Part shown: positions 1 through 5,700 of the stretch, one piece after another | Layout: each line of letters opens with the position of its first letter | Position numbering within the stretch: the stretch's first letter is position 1 | From: Candidatus Gastranaerophilales bacterium | Lineage (GTDB): Bacteria; Cyanobacteriota; Vampirovibrionia; Gastranaerophilales; JAILCC01 | Assembly: GCA_024408745.1 (NCBI GenBank) | Contig: JAKSUS010000051.1 | Coordinates: 1 to 7,827, forward strand | Length of the DNA: 7,827 bases | Reading direction: 5' to 3' | Position numbers and translations under genes: made by a program | The notes under the pieces: generated by a model | Databases searched by the model: none | Told to the model about the DNA's origin: nothing | What the model saw: the letters and a program-made list of their open reading frames with translations, nothing else

Positions 1-14
1 ACTTGATAGAATAC

Positions 15-43
15 ATTTTAGGATATTTTGTAATAATTGTCAA
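15..43 (-). promoter_or_regulatory. Putative sigma70-type promoter firing leftward out of the window
   Basis: On the minus strand a perfect -35 TTGACA (38-43) is separated by exactly 17 bp from a -10 TAAAAT (15-20, five of six consensus matches). It would transcribe a divergent gene lying left of the window. It overlaps the presumed promoter of the repressor gene, the usual layout of a CI/LexA-type autoregulated switch. AT-rich DNA yields chance matches, but the perfect -35 and ideal spacing are notable. Confidence 0.5.
29..37 (+). promoter_or_regulatory. Putative extended -10 promoter of the repressor gene
   Basis: TGTAATAAT carries the TG of an extended -10 followed by hexamer AATAAT (32-37). 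This would place the transcription start near 44 and give a leader of about 25 nt before the ATG at 69. No good -35 exists at 17 bp; TTGATA at 3-8 is too far upstream for this -10. The ribosome binding site is probably AAGGAAA at 50-56, with rather long spacing (12 nt) to the start codon. Confidence 0.35.
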
Positions 44-68
44 GTAGTTAAGGAAATAAACGTATATT

Positions 69-701
69 ATGTCTGAAAGCATATCTTTGAAATTAAAAGC
101 CAAAAGAAAAGAGTTAAAACTATCTCAGGATGAAATGGCACGCATTATAGGTGTTGATCAAAAAACCATTTCTCATTGGGAAAACGGTATTAATGAACCA
201 CAATTGAATAAGTTAAGGATATTTTGTGATAATTTTCAAATTCCGGTTTCTTATTTTACGGGTGAAAGTGTATCTGAAATTAAGAATACCGTTAAAATTG
301 ATTTTTATCATGATGTTTATGCATCTTGTGGCCTTGGAGGTTTAGTTGCGTCAGAAGATAAAGAAACATTAGAAATTCCCGAAACTTTAATGCCGATGAA
401 AATGAAAAATGATAAAAAATACAGTATTATCAAAACGCGCGGTAATAGTATGAATCCTGAAATTAAAGATGGTGATTTGGTTTTAATAGAACATTATAAC
501 GGTGAACAGATTATTGATAATGCTATTTATCTTTTTATGTATGAAAATGAAGTTTTTGTAAAAAGATTATCAAAAAACATCAATGAAATAATCATAACTT
601 CAGACAACAAAGATTATCCGCAAATAATATTAAAGAGCGATGAAATTAACAGATTAAATATTATCGGTAAAGTTTTTGGCTTTGCAAGAAAATATTTTTA
701 A
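69..701 (+). CDS. XRE-family HTH / peptidase S24 (LexA/CI-like) transcriptional repressor
   Basis: A 210-residue two-domain regulator. Residues about 6-62 form an XRE-type helix-turn-helix (LSQDEMARIIGVDQKTISHWENG is its core, split as LSQDEMARIIG and VDQKTISHWENG). Residues about 80-205 are an S24 signal-peptidase-like autoprotease domain. The catalytic serine is S127 in GNSM and the general-base lysine is K165 in VFVKRL; the likely self-cleavage bond is C87-G88 in YASCGLGG. Family knowledge: such proteins dimerise on operators and cleave themselves when RecA filaments form on damaged DNA, relieving repression. The length is typical of phage CI-type repressors and stand-alone XRE-S24 regulators. 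The start at 69 is kept because the next ATG would delete part of the HTH. No other phage gene is visible, so this could be a remnant immunity repressor or a host stress regulator; its targets probably include the divergent gene off the left edge. Family assignment is firm, role is inferred. Confidence 0.9.
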   Translation: MSESISLKLKAKRKELKLSQDEMARIIGVDQKTISHWENGINEPQLNKLRIFCDNFQIPVSYFTGESVSEIKNTVKIDFYHDVYASCGLGGLVASEDKETLEIPETLMPMKMKNDKKYSIIKTRGNSMNPEIKDGDLVLIEHYNGEQIIDNAIYLFMYENEVFVKRLSKNINEIIITSDNKDYPQIILKSDEINRLNIIGKVFGFARKYF

Positions 702-1609
702 TATCTTCTTTGAACAACATTATTATTCATTTTCGGTTGAACATATAATCTTATCGCTTCATCATAAGAGGCAGAATCATAACCTTCTTCAACAAATTTG
801 GGATACTTTTGTTTTATATAAGTATATGCTTGGACAATTCTTTTATCGGTTGAGGGGTGATCTGATAAAATATCAACGTAATTAGCACCGATTTTGTTTA
901 AAATTGCAACTGCCGCAAGGGGATTATAGCCTGCATTGACAAGGTAATCAAGACTCAATAAATCCGCATCATCTTCATGAATTCTCGAATATTTTTTTTC
1001 ACCTAAATTTGTTGCGACCTGTGCTGCTGTATCAACCCCCCAAGCAGCCCATTTACTTCCTGTTGCAGTTGTAATTGCAGTTTTTGCAAGACTTCTTGCG
1101 TAACTGCTGCCTGTTTTAGCTAAAGCACCTTTAAAAACGTGACTGCTTGTGGCATGCCCGATTTCATGCCCTATAACATAAGCTAACTCGTCTTCGCTTT
1201 CACATTGTTTAATTAACCCCTTGTATACCGTAACGACGTTGGCAGAATTCGTGTTTGCATTTACTGTGTCTTTATCAACATATTTAAAAGAAACAGACGA
1301 CCTGATATTATTTGCTCTTAAAATATTTTGTCCTATATAACTAACCATTTCTTGAAGTTCTTGCTGAGATTGGTTGTAATAGAGTGAGCCTCTTTGCGTT
1401 TTTTGAATACTTGCATCAAGTTGTAAATCTTTTTGGTTTGAATACTGGACGTTTTTCGGTATTGTTGTTGTCGTTTGTGTTTGAGTATTATAAATTTGAG
1501 TATTTAATTCCAAAGGAGTTACTTTATATTTTGTATCTGCGGTTGCAGATGTTGTTATAAATAATCCTATAACTATGCTCATTGCAAATAACTTCTTACT
1601 AATAACCAT
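698..1609 (-). CDS. Exported M48-family zinc metalloprotease
   Basis: A 303-residue protein when started at the ATG at 1609. A GTG at 1621 would add four residues but overlaps the GAGG ribosome binding site (1621-1624), so the ATG is preferred. An N-terminal signal peptide is visible: KK, a hydrophobic stretch (about residues 7-19) and an ATA-D signal peptidase I site near residue 24, so the enzyme should act outside the cytoplasmic membrane. A Thr/Gln-rich linker (about 36-55) precedes the peptidase domain. The zinc motif is HEIGH at 148-152, with E212 in HEDDAD as probable third ligand, followed by the M48-typical DHPSTDKRI at about 250-258. There are no internal membrane helices, so it resembles the BepA/LoiP/Oma1-core class rather than HtpX. 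A role in envelope protein quality control is an inference. Its stop codon overlaps that of the repressor gene, tail to tail. Confidence 0.88.
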   Translation of the reverse strand: MVISKKLFAMSIVIGLFITTSATADTKYKVTPLELNTQIYNTQTQTTTTIPKNVQYSNQKDLQLDASIQKTQRGSLYYNQSQQELQEMVSYIGQNILRANNIRSSVSFKYVDKDTVNANTNSANVVTVYKGLIKQCESEDELAYVIGHEIGHATSSHVFKGALAKTGSSYARSLAKTAITTATGSKWAAWGVDTAAQVATNLGEKKYSRIHEDDADLLSLDYLVNAGYNPLAAVAILNKIGANYVDILSDHPSTDKRIVQAYTYIKQKYPKFVEEGYDSASYDEAIRLYVQPKMNNNVVQRRY

Positions 1610-1640
1610 GTTAATACACACCTCTTCTTAAAATTTCCAT

Positions 1641-1646
1641 ATTATA
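1641..1646 (-). promoter_or_regulatory. Candidate -10 of the M48 protease gene
   Basis: A perfect TATAAT on the minus strand would start transcription near 1635 and give a leader of about 26 nt before the ATG at 1609. No convincing -35 is present at 16-18 bp upstream, so activator dependence or a chance match in AT-rich DNA are both possible. Confidence 0.35.
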
Positions 1647-1678
1647 TATATCGGCAAAATTTTTGAAATCTTTAAAAA

Positions 1679-1712
1679 AATTGTGTATGTCTTAATAAAA
1701 ATTTACACAATT
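1679..1712. promoter_or_regulatory. 9-bp inverted repeat in the M48 / serA divergent spacer
   Basis: AATTGTGTA (1679-1687) and TACACAATT (1704-1712) form a perfect inverted repeat with a 16-nt spacer. It lies about midway between the two divergently transcribed genes. The position fits an operator acting on one or both genes. No U-tract follows on either strand, so a terminator is unlikely. Confidence 0.4.
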
Positions 1713-1781
1713 ATTATCTTTTATTAAAAATTAGTATAAAAGATTTTTTTGTGAGAAAATAAAGTCAATGGTTAGTATATT

Positions 1782-1786
1782 GGGAG
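1782..1786 (+). promoter_or_regulatory. Ribosome binding site of serA
   Basis: GGGAG lies 9 nt before the ATG at 1796 and fixes the start of serA. A clear sigma70 promoter could not be assigned. TATAAA at 1735-1740 is one possible -10, but it lacks a good -35. Confidence 0.6.
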
Positions 1787-1795
1787 TGAAAAATT

Positions 1796-3388
1796 ATGCC
1801 AAAAGTTTTAATTACGGACAAAATTAACAAAGCAGCAGGGGAAATTTTATCTTCAGTTGCTCAAGTTGATTTTATCGAAACATTATCGGAAGATGATTTA
1901 GCAAAAAAAATTGTTGATTATGATGCTTTGATGATTAGAAGCCAAACAAAAGTTACTCCGAAAATTATTCAGGCAGCCAAAAATTTAAAAATTGTAGGTC
2001 GTGCAGGTGTTGGTGTTGATAACGTTGATATTGATGAAGCAACAAAAGCAGGTATTATCGTTGTTAATTCACCTGACGGTAACACAACTGCTGCCGCAGA
2101 ACACACGGTTGCATTGATGTTATCTATGGCAAGACACATTCCTGTTGCTGCGACTTCAACAAAAGAAGGCAAATGGGAACGTTCAAAATTTACAGGTATT
2201 GAATTGTTTAAGAAAACTTTAGGTATTATAGGTTTGGGTAAAATTGGTTCAAGAGTAGCAACAGCGGCTTTAGGATTAGGTATGAATGTTGTTGTTTATG
2301 ATCCGTTCGCTTCACAAGAATTGGTTGAAAATATCGGTGCAAAAGCAGTTAAAACCCTCGATGAACTTTGGGGGATATGTGATTTTATCACCGTTCACGT
2401 TCCCAAAACAAAAGACACTTTGAATTTAATCAATAAAGACACTATTGCAAAAATGAAAGACGGCGTTCGCCTTATTAACTGTGCAAGAGGTGGGATTATT
2501 AACGAACAGGACTTAAAAGACGCTATTGAAAGCGGAAAAGTCGCTGCTGGCGCTATTGATGTTTATACATCCGAACCTGTTGCAGCAGATAATCCGTTAT
2601 TATCTTGCAACGGTGATTTAACCCTTACTCCTCACTTAGGAGCAAGTACAGCGGAAGCACAAATTAACGTTGCTTTAGATGTAGCAGAACAAATCAGAGA
2701 TGTCTTTTTAGGTGCAAATGCAAGAAGTGCCGTTAACATTCCTGCATTAAAAGCAAATATTTTAGAACCTGTTAAAGAATATATGCCGTTAGCTGAAAAC
2801 TTAGGTGCTTTAGTCGGACAAATCTCAAAAGGTGCAATAAAAGCAGTAAAAATTGCCGCAAGAGGCACACTTTCTACTCTTGACGTTTCACCGTTAAAAG
2901 TTGCAATTTTAAGAGGTTTGTTATCTCAAAGTTTAGATAATGTGAACTACGTTAACGCACCGATTTATGCTAAAAACAGAGGTATAGATATTTCCGAAAC
3001 GAAATCAGAACAAACTTGTTCGTACTTAGGGTTATTGAGTGTTAAAGTCGTAACCGAAGACGGTGAATATGTTGTTTCAGGTGCTTTGGGTAATGATAAG
3101 ACTTCAAGAATAGTAAAAATCAATGATTATGATGTAAATATAGAACCTGATGAACATATTTTATTAACACCTCACGTTAACAAACCCGGTATGGTTGCTG
3201 CAGTTGCTACTGTTTTGGGTAACAAAGGTATTAATATTAACATGATGCAGGTTGCAAGAAAAGGGAAAGAACAACAAGGCGAATCATTAATGATAATGAA
3301 CACTGATATTTCCGTTGATGATGATACATTGAACGAAATCAAAAAAGTTGACGGAATTATTAATGCTTCATTCGTTTCTTTGAAATAA
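1796..3388 (+). CDS. serA: D-3-phosphoglycerate dehydrogenase, long form with ASB and ACT domains
   Basis: A 530-residue cytoplasmic enzyme that oxidises 3-phosphoglycerate to 3-phosphohydroxypyruvate with NAD, the first step of serine synthesis. The substrate-binding half opens at VLITDKI and contains GRAGVGVDNVD (68-78). The nucleotide-binding domain has the Rossmann motif GLGKIG (146-151) and D169 in YDP as probable ribose-binding acid. The catalytic set is R231 (ARGG), E260 (SEP) and H280 (TPHLGAS). Residues about 316-445 form the allosteric substrate-binding (ASB) domain. The C-terminal ACT domain starts near 455 (LLTPHVNKPGMVAAV), which suggests serine feedback. The length of about 530 residues matches the form common in cyanobacteria and Bacillus, not the roughly 410-residue E. 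coli form. GGGAG sits 9 nt upstream of the start, and a strong terminator follows the stop. The gene appears monocistronic, with no serB or serC beside it. Confidence 0.97.
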   Translation: MPKVLITDKINKAAGEILSSVAQVDFIETLSEDDLAKKIVDYDALMIRSQTKVTPKIIQAAKNLKIVGRAGVGVDNVDIDEATKAGIIVVNSPDGNTTAAAEHTVALMLSMARHIPVAATSTKEGKWERSKFTGIELFKKTLGIIGLGKIGSRVATAALGLGMNVVVYDPFASQELVENIGAKAVKTLDELWGICDFITVHVPKTKDTLNLINKDTIAKMKDGVRLINCARGGIINEQDLKDAIESGKVAAGAIDVYTSEPVAADNPLLSCNGDLTLTPHLGASTAEAQINVALDVAEQIRDVFLGANARSAVNIPALKANILEPVKEYMPLAENLGALVGQISKGAIKAVKIAARGTLSTLDVSPLKVAILRGLLSQSLDNVNYVNAPIYAKNRGIDISETKSEQTCSYLGLLSVKVVTEDGEYVVSGALGNDKTSRIVKINDYDVNIEPDEHILLTPHVNKPGMVAAVATVLGNKGININMMQVARKGKEQQGESLMIMNTDISVDDDTLNEIKKVDGIINASFVSLK

Positions 3389-3406
3389 TTAAATTTTAAC
3401 TTATAG

Positions 3407-3450
3407 AAAGACAACTTTTGTAAAAATAACAAAAGTTGTCTTTTGTTTTG
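3407..3450 (+). terminator. Intrinsic terminator between convergent serA and ferritin
   Basis: AAAGACAACTTTTG (3407-3420) pairs perfectly with CAAAAGTTGTCTTT (3430-3443). This gives a 14-bp stem with a 9-nt loop, followed by a T-rich tail (TGTTTTG). It is the strongest hairpin in the window and clearly ends serA. It can also form on the opposite strand and may stop ferritin transcription, though the T-tract is poorer there. Confidence 0.88.
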
Positions 3451-3462
3451 AAATTATTATAA

Positions 3463-3972
3463 TTAACCGATAACAGGAGGATTAAATACTCTTGCGGCTA
3501 AGTCTTTATCAAGCATTAATAATGCTTTCTTATCATCACCGATTAATTTTAACGTAGCAAGAATACCGCCAACATTAGCTTCTTCTTCAACTTGTTCTTT
3601 TAAGTACCAGTCTAAGAAGGATAATGCTGCTCTGTCTTTTACTTCTTCCGCTACGTCCATAAGTAAATTAATTCTTGATGTAACAAATTCTTCGTGTTTT
3701 AAAGTTTGTTCAAAAACTTCTAACGGAGTTTTACCTTCAACAACGGGTTTATCAATAGTTAATAGTTCAACTTTTCCGCCTCTTTCATGAACGTAATCGT
3801 ACATTCCCATTGCATGAGCGTGTTCTTCCTGAACCTGAACATCGAACCAATTAACAAAACCCTGCAAATTTAATTCGGTAAAGAACGATTTCATTGCCAA
3901 ATACAAGTATTCGGAATAAAGTTCTTTGTTAATTTGTTCGTTAAATGCTTTTTCCATTTTTTCACTAATCAT
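3463..3972 (-). CDS. ftnA: Non-heme bacterial ferritin (FtnA type)
   Basis: A 169-residue four-helix-bundle ferritin. It oxidises Fe(II) at a di-iron site and stores Fe(III) mineral inside a 24-subunit shell in the cytoplasm. All ferroxidase residues align with E. coli FtnA numbering: E17, E50 and H53 (in QEEHAH), E94 (in KHEE), and Q127 and E130 (in LKEQVEEE). The family signature FLDWYLKEQ is at 119-127. No heme-ligand Met typical of bacterioferritin is evident at the expected position, so FtnA is preferred. The start is certain: two tandem AGGAG motifs precede the ATG. The gene converges with serA and diverges from ribH. An 18-nt near-palindrome overlaps its probable promoter. Iron- or peroxide-responsive control would be expected for the family, but the dyad does not match a canonical Fur or PerR box closely. 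Confidence 0.96.
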   Translation of the reverse strand: MISEKMEKAFNEQINKELYSEYLYLAMKSFFTELNLQGFVNWFDVQVQEEHAHAMGMYDYVHERGGKVELLTIDKPVVEGKTPLEVFEQTLKHEEFVTSRINLLMDVAEEVKDRAALSFLDWYLKEQVEEEANVGGILATLKLIGDDKKALLMLDKDLAARVFNPPVIG

Positions 3973-3980
3973 TATTCTTT

Positions 3981-3992
3981 CTCCTTTCTCCT
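3981..3992 (-). promoter_or_regulatory. Duplicated Shine-Dalgarno of the ferritin gene
   Basis: On the minus strand AGGAG occurs twice, at 3988-3992 and 3981-3985, as part of a tandem 7-nt AGGAGAA unit. The nearer copy is 8 nt from the ATG, an ideal spacing. The farther copy is 7 nt further upstream. Confidence 0.7.
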
Positions 3993-4024
3993 TTCAAAAA
4001 TAACCAAAATTAACAATCAAATTA

Positions 4025-4052
4025 ATTATAATACTTGAAAAATATTTTACAA
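4025..4052 (-). promoter_or_regulatory. Putative ferritin promoter with embedded dyad
   Basis: On the minus strand a perfect -10 TATAAT (4025-4030) is preceded, 16 bp upstream, by TTGTAA (4047-4052, four of six -35 matches). The spacer and -35 coincide with an 18-nt near-palindrome (4035-4052: TTGAAAAATATTTTACAA, one mismatched pair). A regulator bound there would block RNA polymerase. Confidence 0.5.
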
Positions 4053-4056
4053 AGTT

Positions 4057-4089
4057 TTGAATGTATTTATATTTATGTTAATATATAAT
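4057..4089 (+). promoter_or_regulatory. Putative ribH promoter
   Basis: TTGAAT (4057-4062) lies 16 bp before an extended-type -10, TG-T-TAATAT (hexamer 4079-4084). A perfect TATAAT overlaps it at 4084-4089, but at 21 bp spacing. Either would start transcription at about 4091-4096, leaving a leader of only 20-30 nt, too short for an FMN riboswitch. Confidence 0.45.
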
Positions 4090-4117
4090 CAAAATAAATA
4101 AATTAAGGAGTAAGGCA

Positions 4118-4582
4118 ATGGTTAATGTTTTTGAAGGTAAATTAATTGCGAATGAAGAAAAAGTTGCAATTGTTATTAGCAGATTTAATGAATTTATTAC
4201 AGGGAAACTTTTATCAGGTTGCGTTGATACTTTAACAAGACATGGAGTTAAAGAAACAAATATTGATGTTGTTTGGGTTCCCGGTGCGTTTGAAATACCT
4301 TTAACCGCTAAAAAACTTGCCAATAATGAAAAATATGCAGGTGTTATTGCATTAGGTGCTGTAATTAAAGGCTCTACTCCTCATTTTGATTATGTTTCGG
4401 CAGAAGTTTCAAAAGGTGTTGCAGCAGTTGCTTTAGAAAGCAATAAACCTGTTATATTCGGAGTGTTAACGACTGATAATATTGAACAAGCCATTGAAAG
4501 GGCAGGAACGAAATCAGGCAACAAAGGTTCTGATGCTGCATTGTCATTGTTAGAAATGATGGACTTAATGAAAAAACTTTAA
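4118..4582 (+). CDS. ribH: 6,7-dimethyl-8-ribityllumazine synthase
   Basis: A 154-residue subunit, the same length as the B. subtilis enzyme. It condenses 5-amino-6-ribitylamino-uracil with dihydroxybutanone phosphate to make lumazine, the penultimate step of riboflavin synthesis. Family motifs are present in order: SRFNEFIT (21-28, substrate-stacking F23), VPGAFEIPL (54-62, E59), GAVIKGSTPHFDYV (80-93, catalytic H89) and FGVLTTDNIEQAIERAG (114-130, phosphate-binding R128). AAGGAG at 4105-4110 lies 7 nt before the ATG. The gene stands alone, not in a rib operon, so the other riboflavin genes must lie elsewhere. It probably assembles into a 60-subunit icosahedral or a pentameric capsule as in the family; the sequence alone does not decide which. 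Confidence 0.97.
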   Translation: MVNVFEGKLIANEEKVAIVISRFNEFITGKLLSGCVDTLTRHGVKETNIDVVWVPGAFEIPLTAKKLANNEKYAGVIALGAVIKGSTPHFDYVSAEVSKGVAAVALESNKPVIFGVLTTDNIEQAIERAGTKSGNKGSDAALSLLEMMDLMKKL

Positions 4583-4610
4583 TATATTTGATATTAGAGT
4601 AATTATTTTG
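4577..4610 (+). terminator. Weak intrinsic terminator overlapping the ribH stop
   Basis: CTTTAATAT (4577-4585) pairs with ATATTAGAG (4591-4599) around a 5-nt loop, with one G-U pair, and a T-rich stretch (TAATTATTTTG) follows. The stem contains the ribH stop codon (4580-4582). The stem is AT-rich, so termination may be incomplete. Confidence 0.4.
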
Positions 4611-4615
4611 TAAAG

Positions 4616-4683
4616 TTGTTGCAATATATATTTTTGTGATAATATAAAAATGTAAGCGATATTGCTTATTTGCTCAATATAAT
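4616..4683 (+). promoter_or_regulatory. Candidate promoters of the tRNA-Arg gene
   Basis: Two candidates are seen. The first is TTGTTG (4616-4621) with 16-bp spacing to an extended -10, TG-T-GATAAT (hexamer 4638-4643). The second is a perfect TATAAT at 4678-4683 without a good -35, which would leave a leader of about 35 nt. An imperfect palindrome, TAAGC/GCTTA (4653-4668), lies between them. Confidence 0.4.
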
Positions 4684-4690
4684 GAGTAAT

Positions 4691-4710
4691 GACAATTAAA
4701 GACAATTAAA
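4691..4710 (+). repeat. Tandem 10-nt repeat in the tRNA leader
   Basis: GACAATTAAA occurs twice back to back (4691-4700 and 4701-4710), 14 nt before the tRNA 5' end. It may be simple slippage or part of the leader processed off the precursor tRNA. Confidence 0.7.
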
Positions 4711-4724
4711 TATTTTAAATTTAT

Positions 4725-4798
<74 letters not shown>

Positions 4799-4800
4799 TT

Positions 4801-4836
4801 TCTAATATTAAAAATGGTATTAGACTTCTTTTTGTT
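4801..4836 (+). terminator. Intrinsic terminator after tRNA-Arg
   Basis: TCTAATATTA (4801-4810) pairs with TGGTATTAGA (4815-4824) around an AAAA tetraloop. The stem has 10 bp including two G-U pairs, and a T-rich run (CTTCTTTTTGTT) follows. It starts only 2 nt after the tRNA. It competes with a second inverted repeat that uses 4809-4819. Confidence 0.6.
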
Positions 4837-4862
4837 GGCAAAAAATATTTTTACCATTTTTA
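4809..4862 (+). repeat. 11-bp inverted repeat competing with the tRNA terminator
   Basis: TAAAAATGGTA (4809-4819) is the exact reverse complement of TACCATTTTTA (4852-4862), separated by 32 nt. Its left arm covers the loop and 3' side of the terminator hairpin, so the two structures exclude each other. The right arm ends 10 nt before the ribosome binding site of the next gene. Confidence 0.6.
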
Positions 4863-4886
4863 TTATAAGTAAAAGGAATGGAATTG

Positions 4887-5636
4887 ATGAAATTACAGCC
4901 TATTGTTGCGTTAAATTACAAAGCAAATTATTTTAAGCAAAATGTACAAAATAATAACATGCGTGTAGCAGATAATTGTTTTATATTAAAAAATAATCAA
5001 TATGAAATTAGCTTTAGTGCTAAAAAATTGAAATTCAATATGGCTGATGCTGATTTTATATTTAATTATCCGTCTAAAGGTAATTTTCATCCGGCAAAGA
5101 TTGCTCAATTATTAGATGCTGTGAATTTATCTAAAAATTTCAGATTTCCAAATCCAACTATGGTGACAGGACCGTTTTTAGGTTCGCAATCAAAAGAGTT
5201 TATTAAAAGATTAAAAGATTTGGGAATTGAAAGTGTTATATATTTAGGCAGAGGTTGTAATGCATACAGAGACAAGTGCAAACAAGCCGGTATTAACTAT
5301 TTTCACTTTGATTTAACAGGTGCTGTGAAATGTAATGACCCCAATTATTTTACTCCAAAGAAAAACGGAAAATTGTTAGTGTCAGACGATTTTGAAGATA
5401 AACTTAAAAAATTAATTAAACTTGTTTCAACAAAGCGTGTTTATATGGGATGTTTACATGGAATAACAAGAACCAATTTAGCAATTTCGTTAAATTATTA
5501 CCTTAATAAAAATTTCAGGAAAGCAACTCAACACCTACAGAATACACATCTATGGAATACAGCTCCTACACATAAGACTGCAGAAAGAATTGTAACAAGT
5601 TTATCACATAAGCAAAAATCAAATGTAAGTATTTAG
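4887..5636 (+). CDS. Divergent cysteine-based (DSP/PTP-like) phosphatase, function unknown
   Basis: A 249-residue protein when started at the ATG at 4887, 9 nt after AAGGA (4873-4877). The in-frame ATG at 4878 abuts that site and is unlikely. Residues about 92-210 resemble the dual-specificity phosphatase fold: GPFLGSQSKEFIKRLKDLGI, then the strand SVIYLGRG, then AGINYFHFDLTG. The P-loop is CLHGITRT, with C189, G192, R195 and T196 fitting C-x5-R-T. The usual His before the Cys is Gly (MGC instead of HC). The general acid is uncertain (D142, D151, or D167/D168). Residues 1-50 are Asn/Gln-rich and contain ISFSAKK (41-47); no signal peptide or membrane helix is seen, so it is probably cytoplasmic. 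A substrate cannot be named. The gene follows tRNA-Arg and is not obviously in an operon; a rhodanese-like or inactive relative is an alternative. Confidence 0.7.
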   Translation: MKLQPIVALNYKANYFKQNVQNNNMRVADNCFILKNNQYEISFSAKKLKFNMADADFIFNYPSKGNFHPAKIAQLLDAVNLSKNFRFPNPTMVTGPFLGSQSKEFIKRLKDLGIESVIYLGRGCNAYRDKCKQAGINYFHFDLTGAVKCNDPNYFTPKKNGKLLVSDDFEDKLKKLIKLVSTKRVYMGCLHGITRTNLAISLNYYLNKNFRKATQHLQNTHLWNTAPTHKTAERIVTSLSHKQKSNVSI

Positions 5637-5700
5637 ACAACATTCCCAATAACTAAGTTCCGAACTCGTCAACTAAAGAGTGTTTTATTTCAAAAATTAT

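Noticed and set aside
69..701. Prophage remnant marked by the CI-like repressor
   Set aside because: No other phage gene is visible, and the neighbours are housekeeping genes. It could still belong to an element lying left of the window.
676..885. Plus-strand 69-residue open frame
   Set aside because: It lies almost entirely antisense to the M48 protease gene, lacks a ribosome binding site and has no recognisable motif.
1969..2172. Minus-strand open frames inside serA (also 2632-2868 and 3172-3432)
   Set aside because: They are antisense shadows of a strongly conserved enzyme gene, low in complexity and without start signals. The last one also runs through the terminator.
3973..4117. FMN riboswitch upstream of ribH
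   Set aside because: The spacer is AT-rich without the G-rich conserved core of an RFN element, and the predicted leader is only 20-30 nt.
4078..4323. Minus-strand open frame over the ribH start
   Set aside because: It is antisense to ribH and to its promoter, with no family similarity that I recognise.
4653..4668. TAAGC/GCTTA hairpin as the ribH terminator
   Set aside because: The stem is short and imperfect, and the bases after it (TTTGCTC) are a poor T-tract. The hairpin at 4577-4599 is a better candidate.
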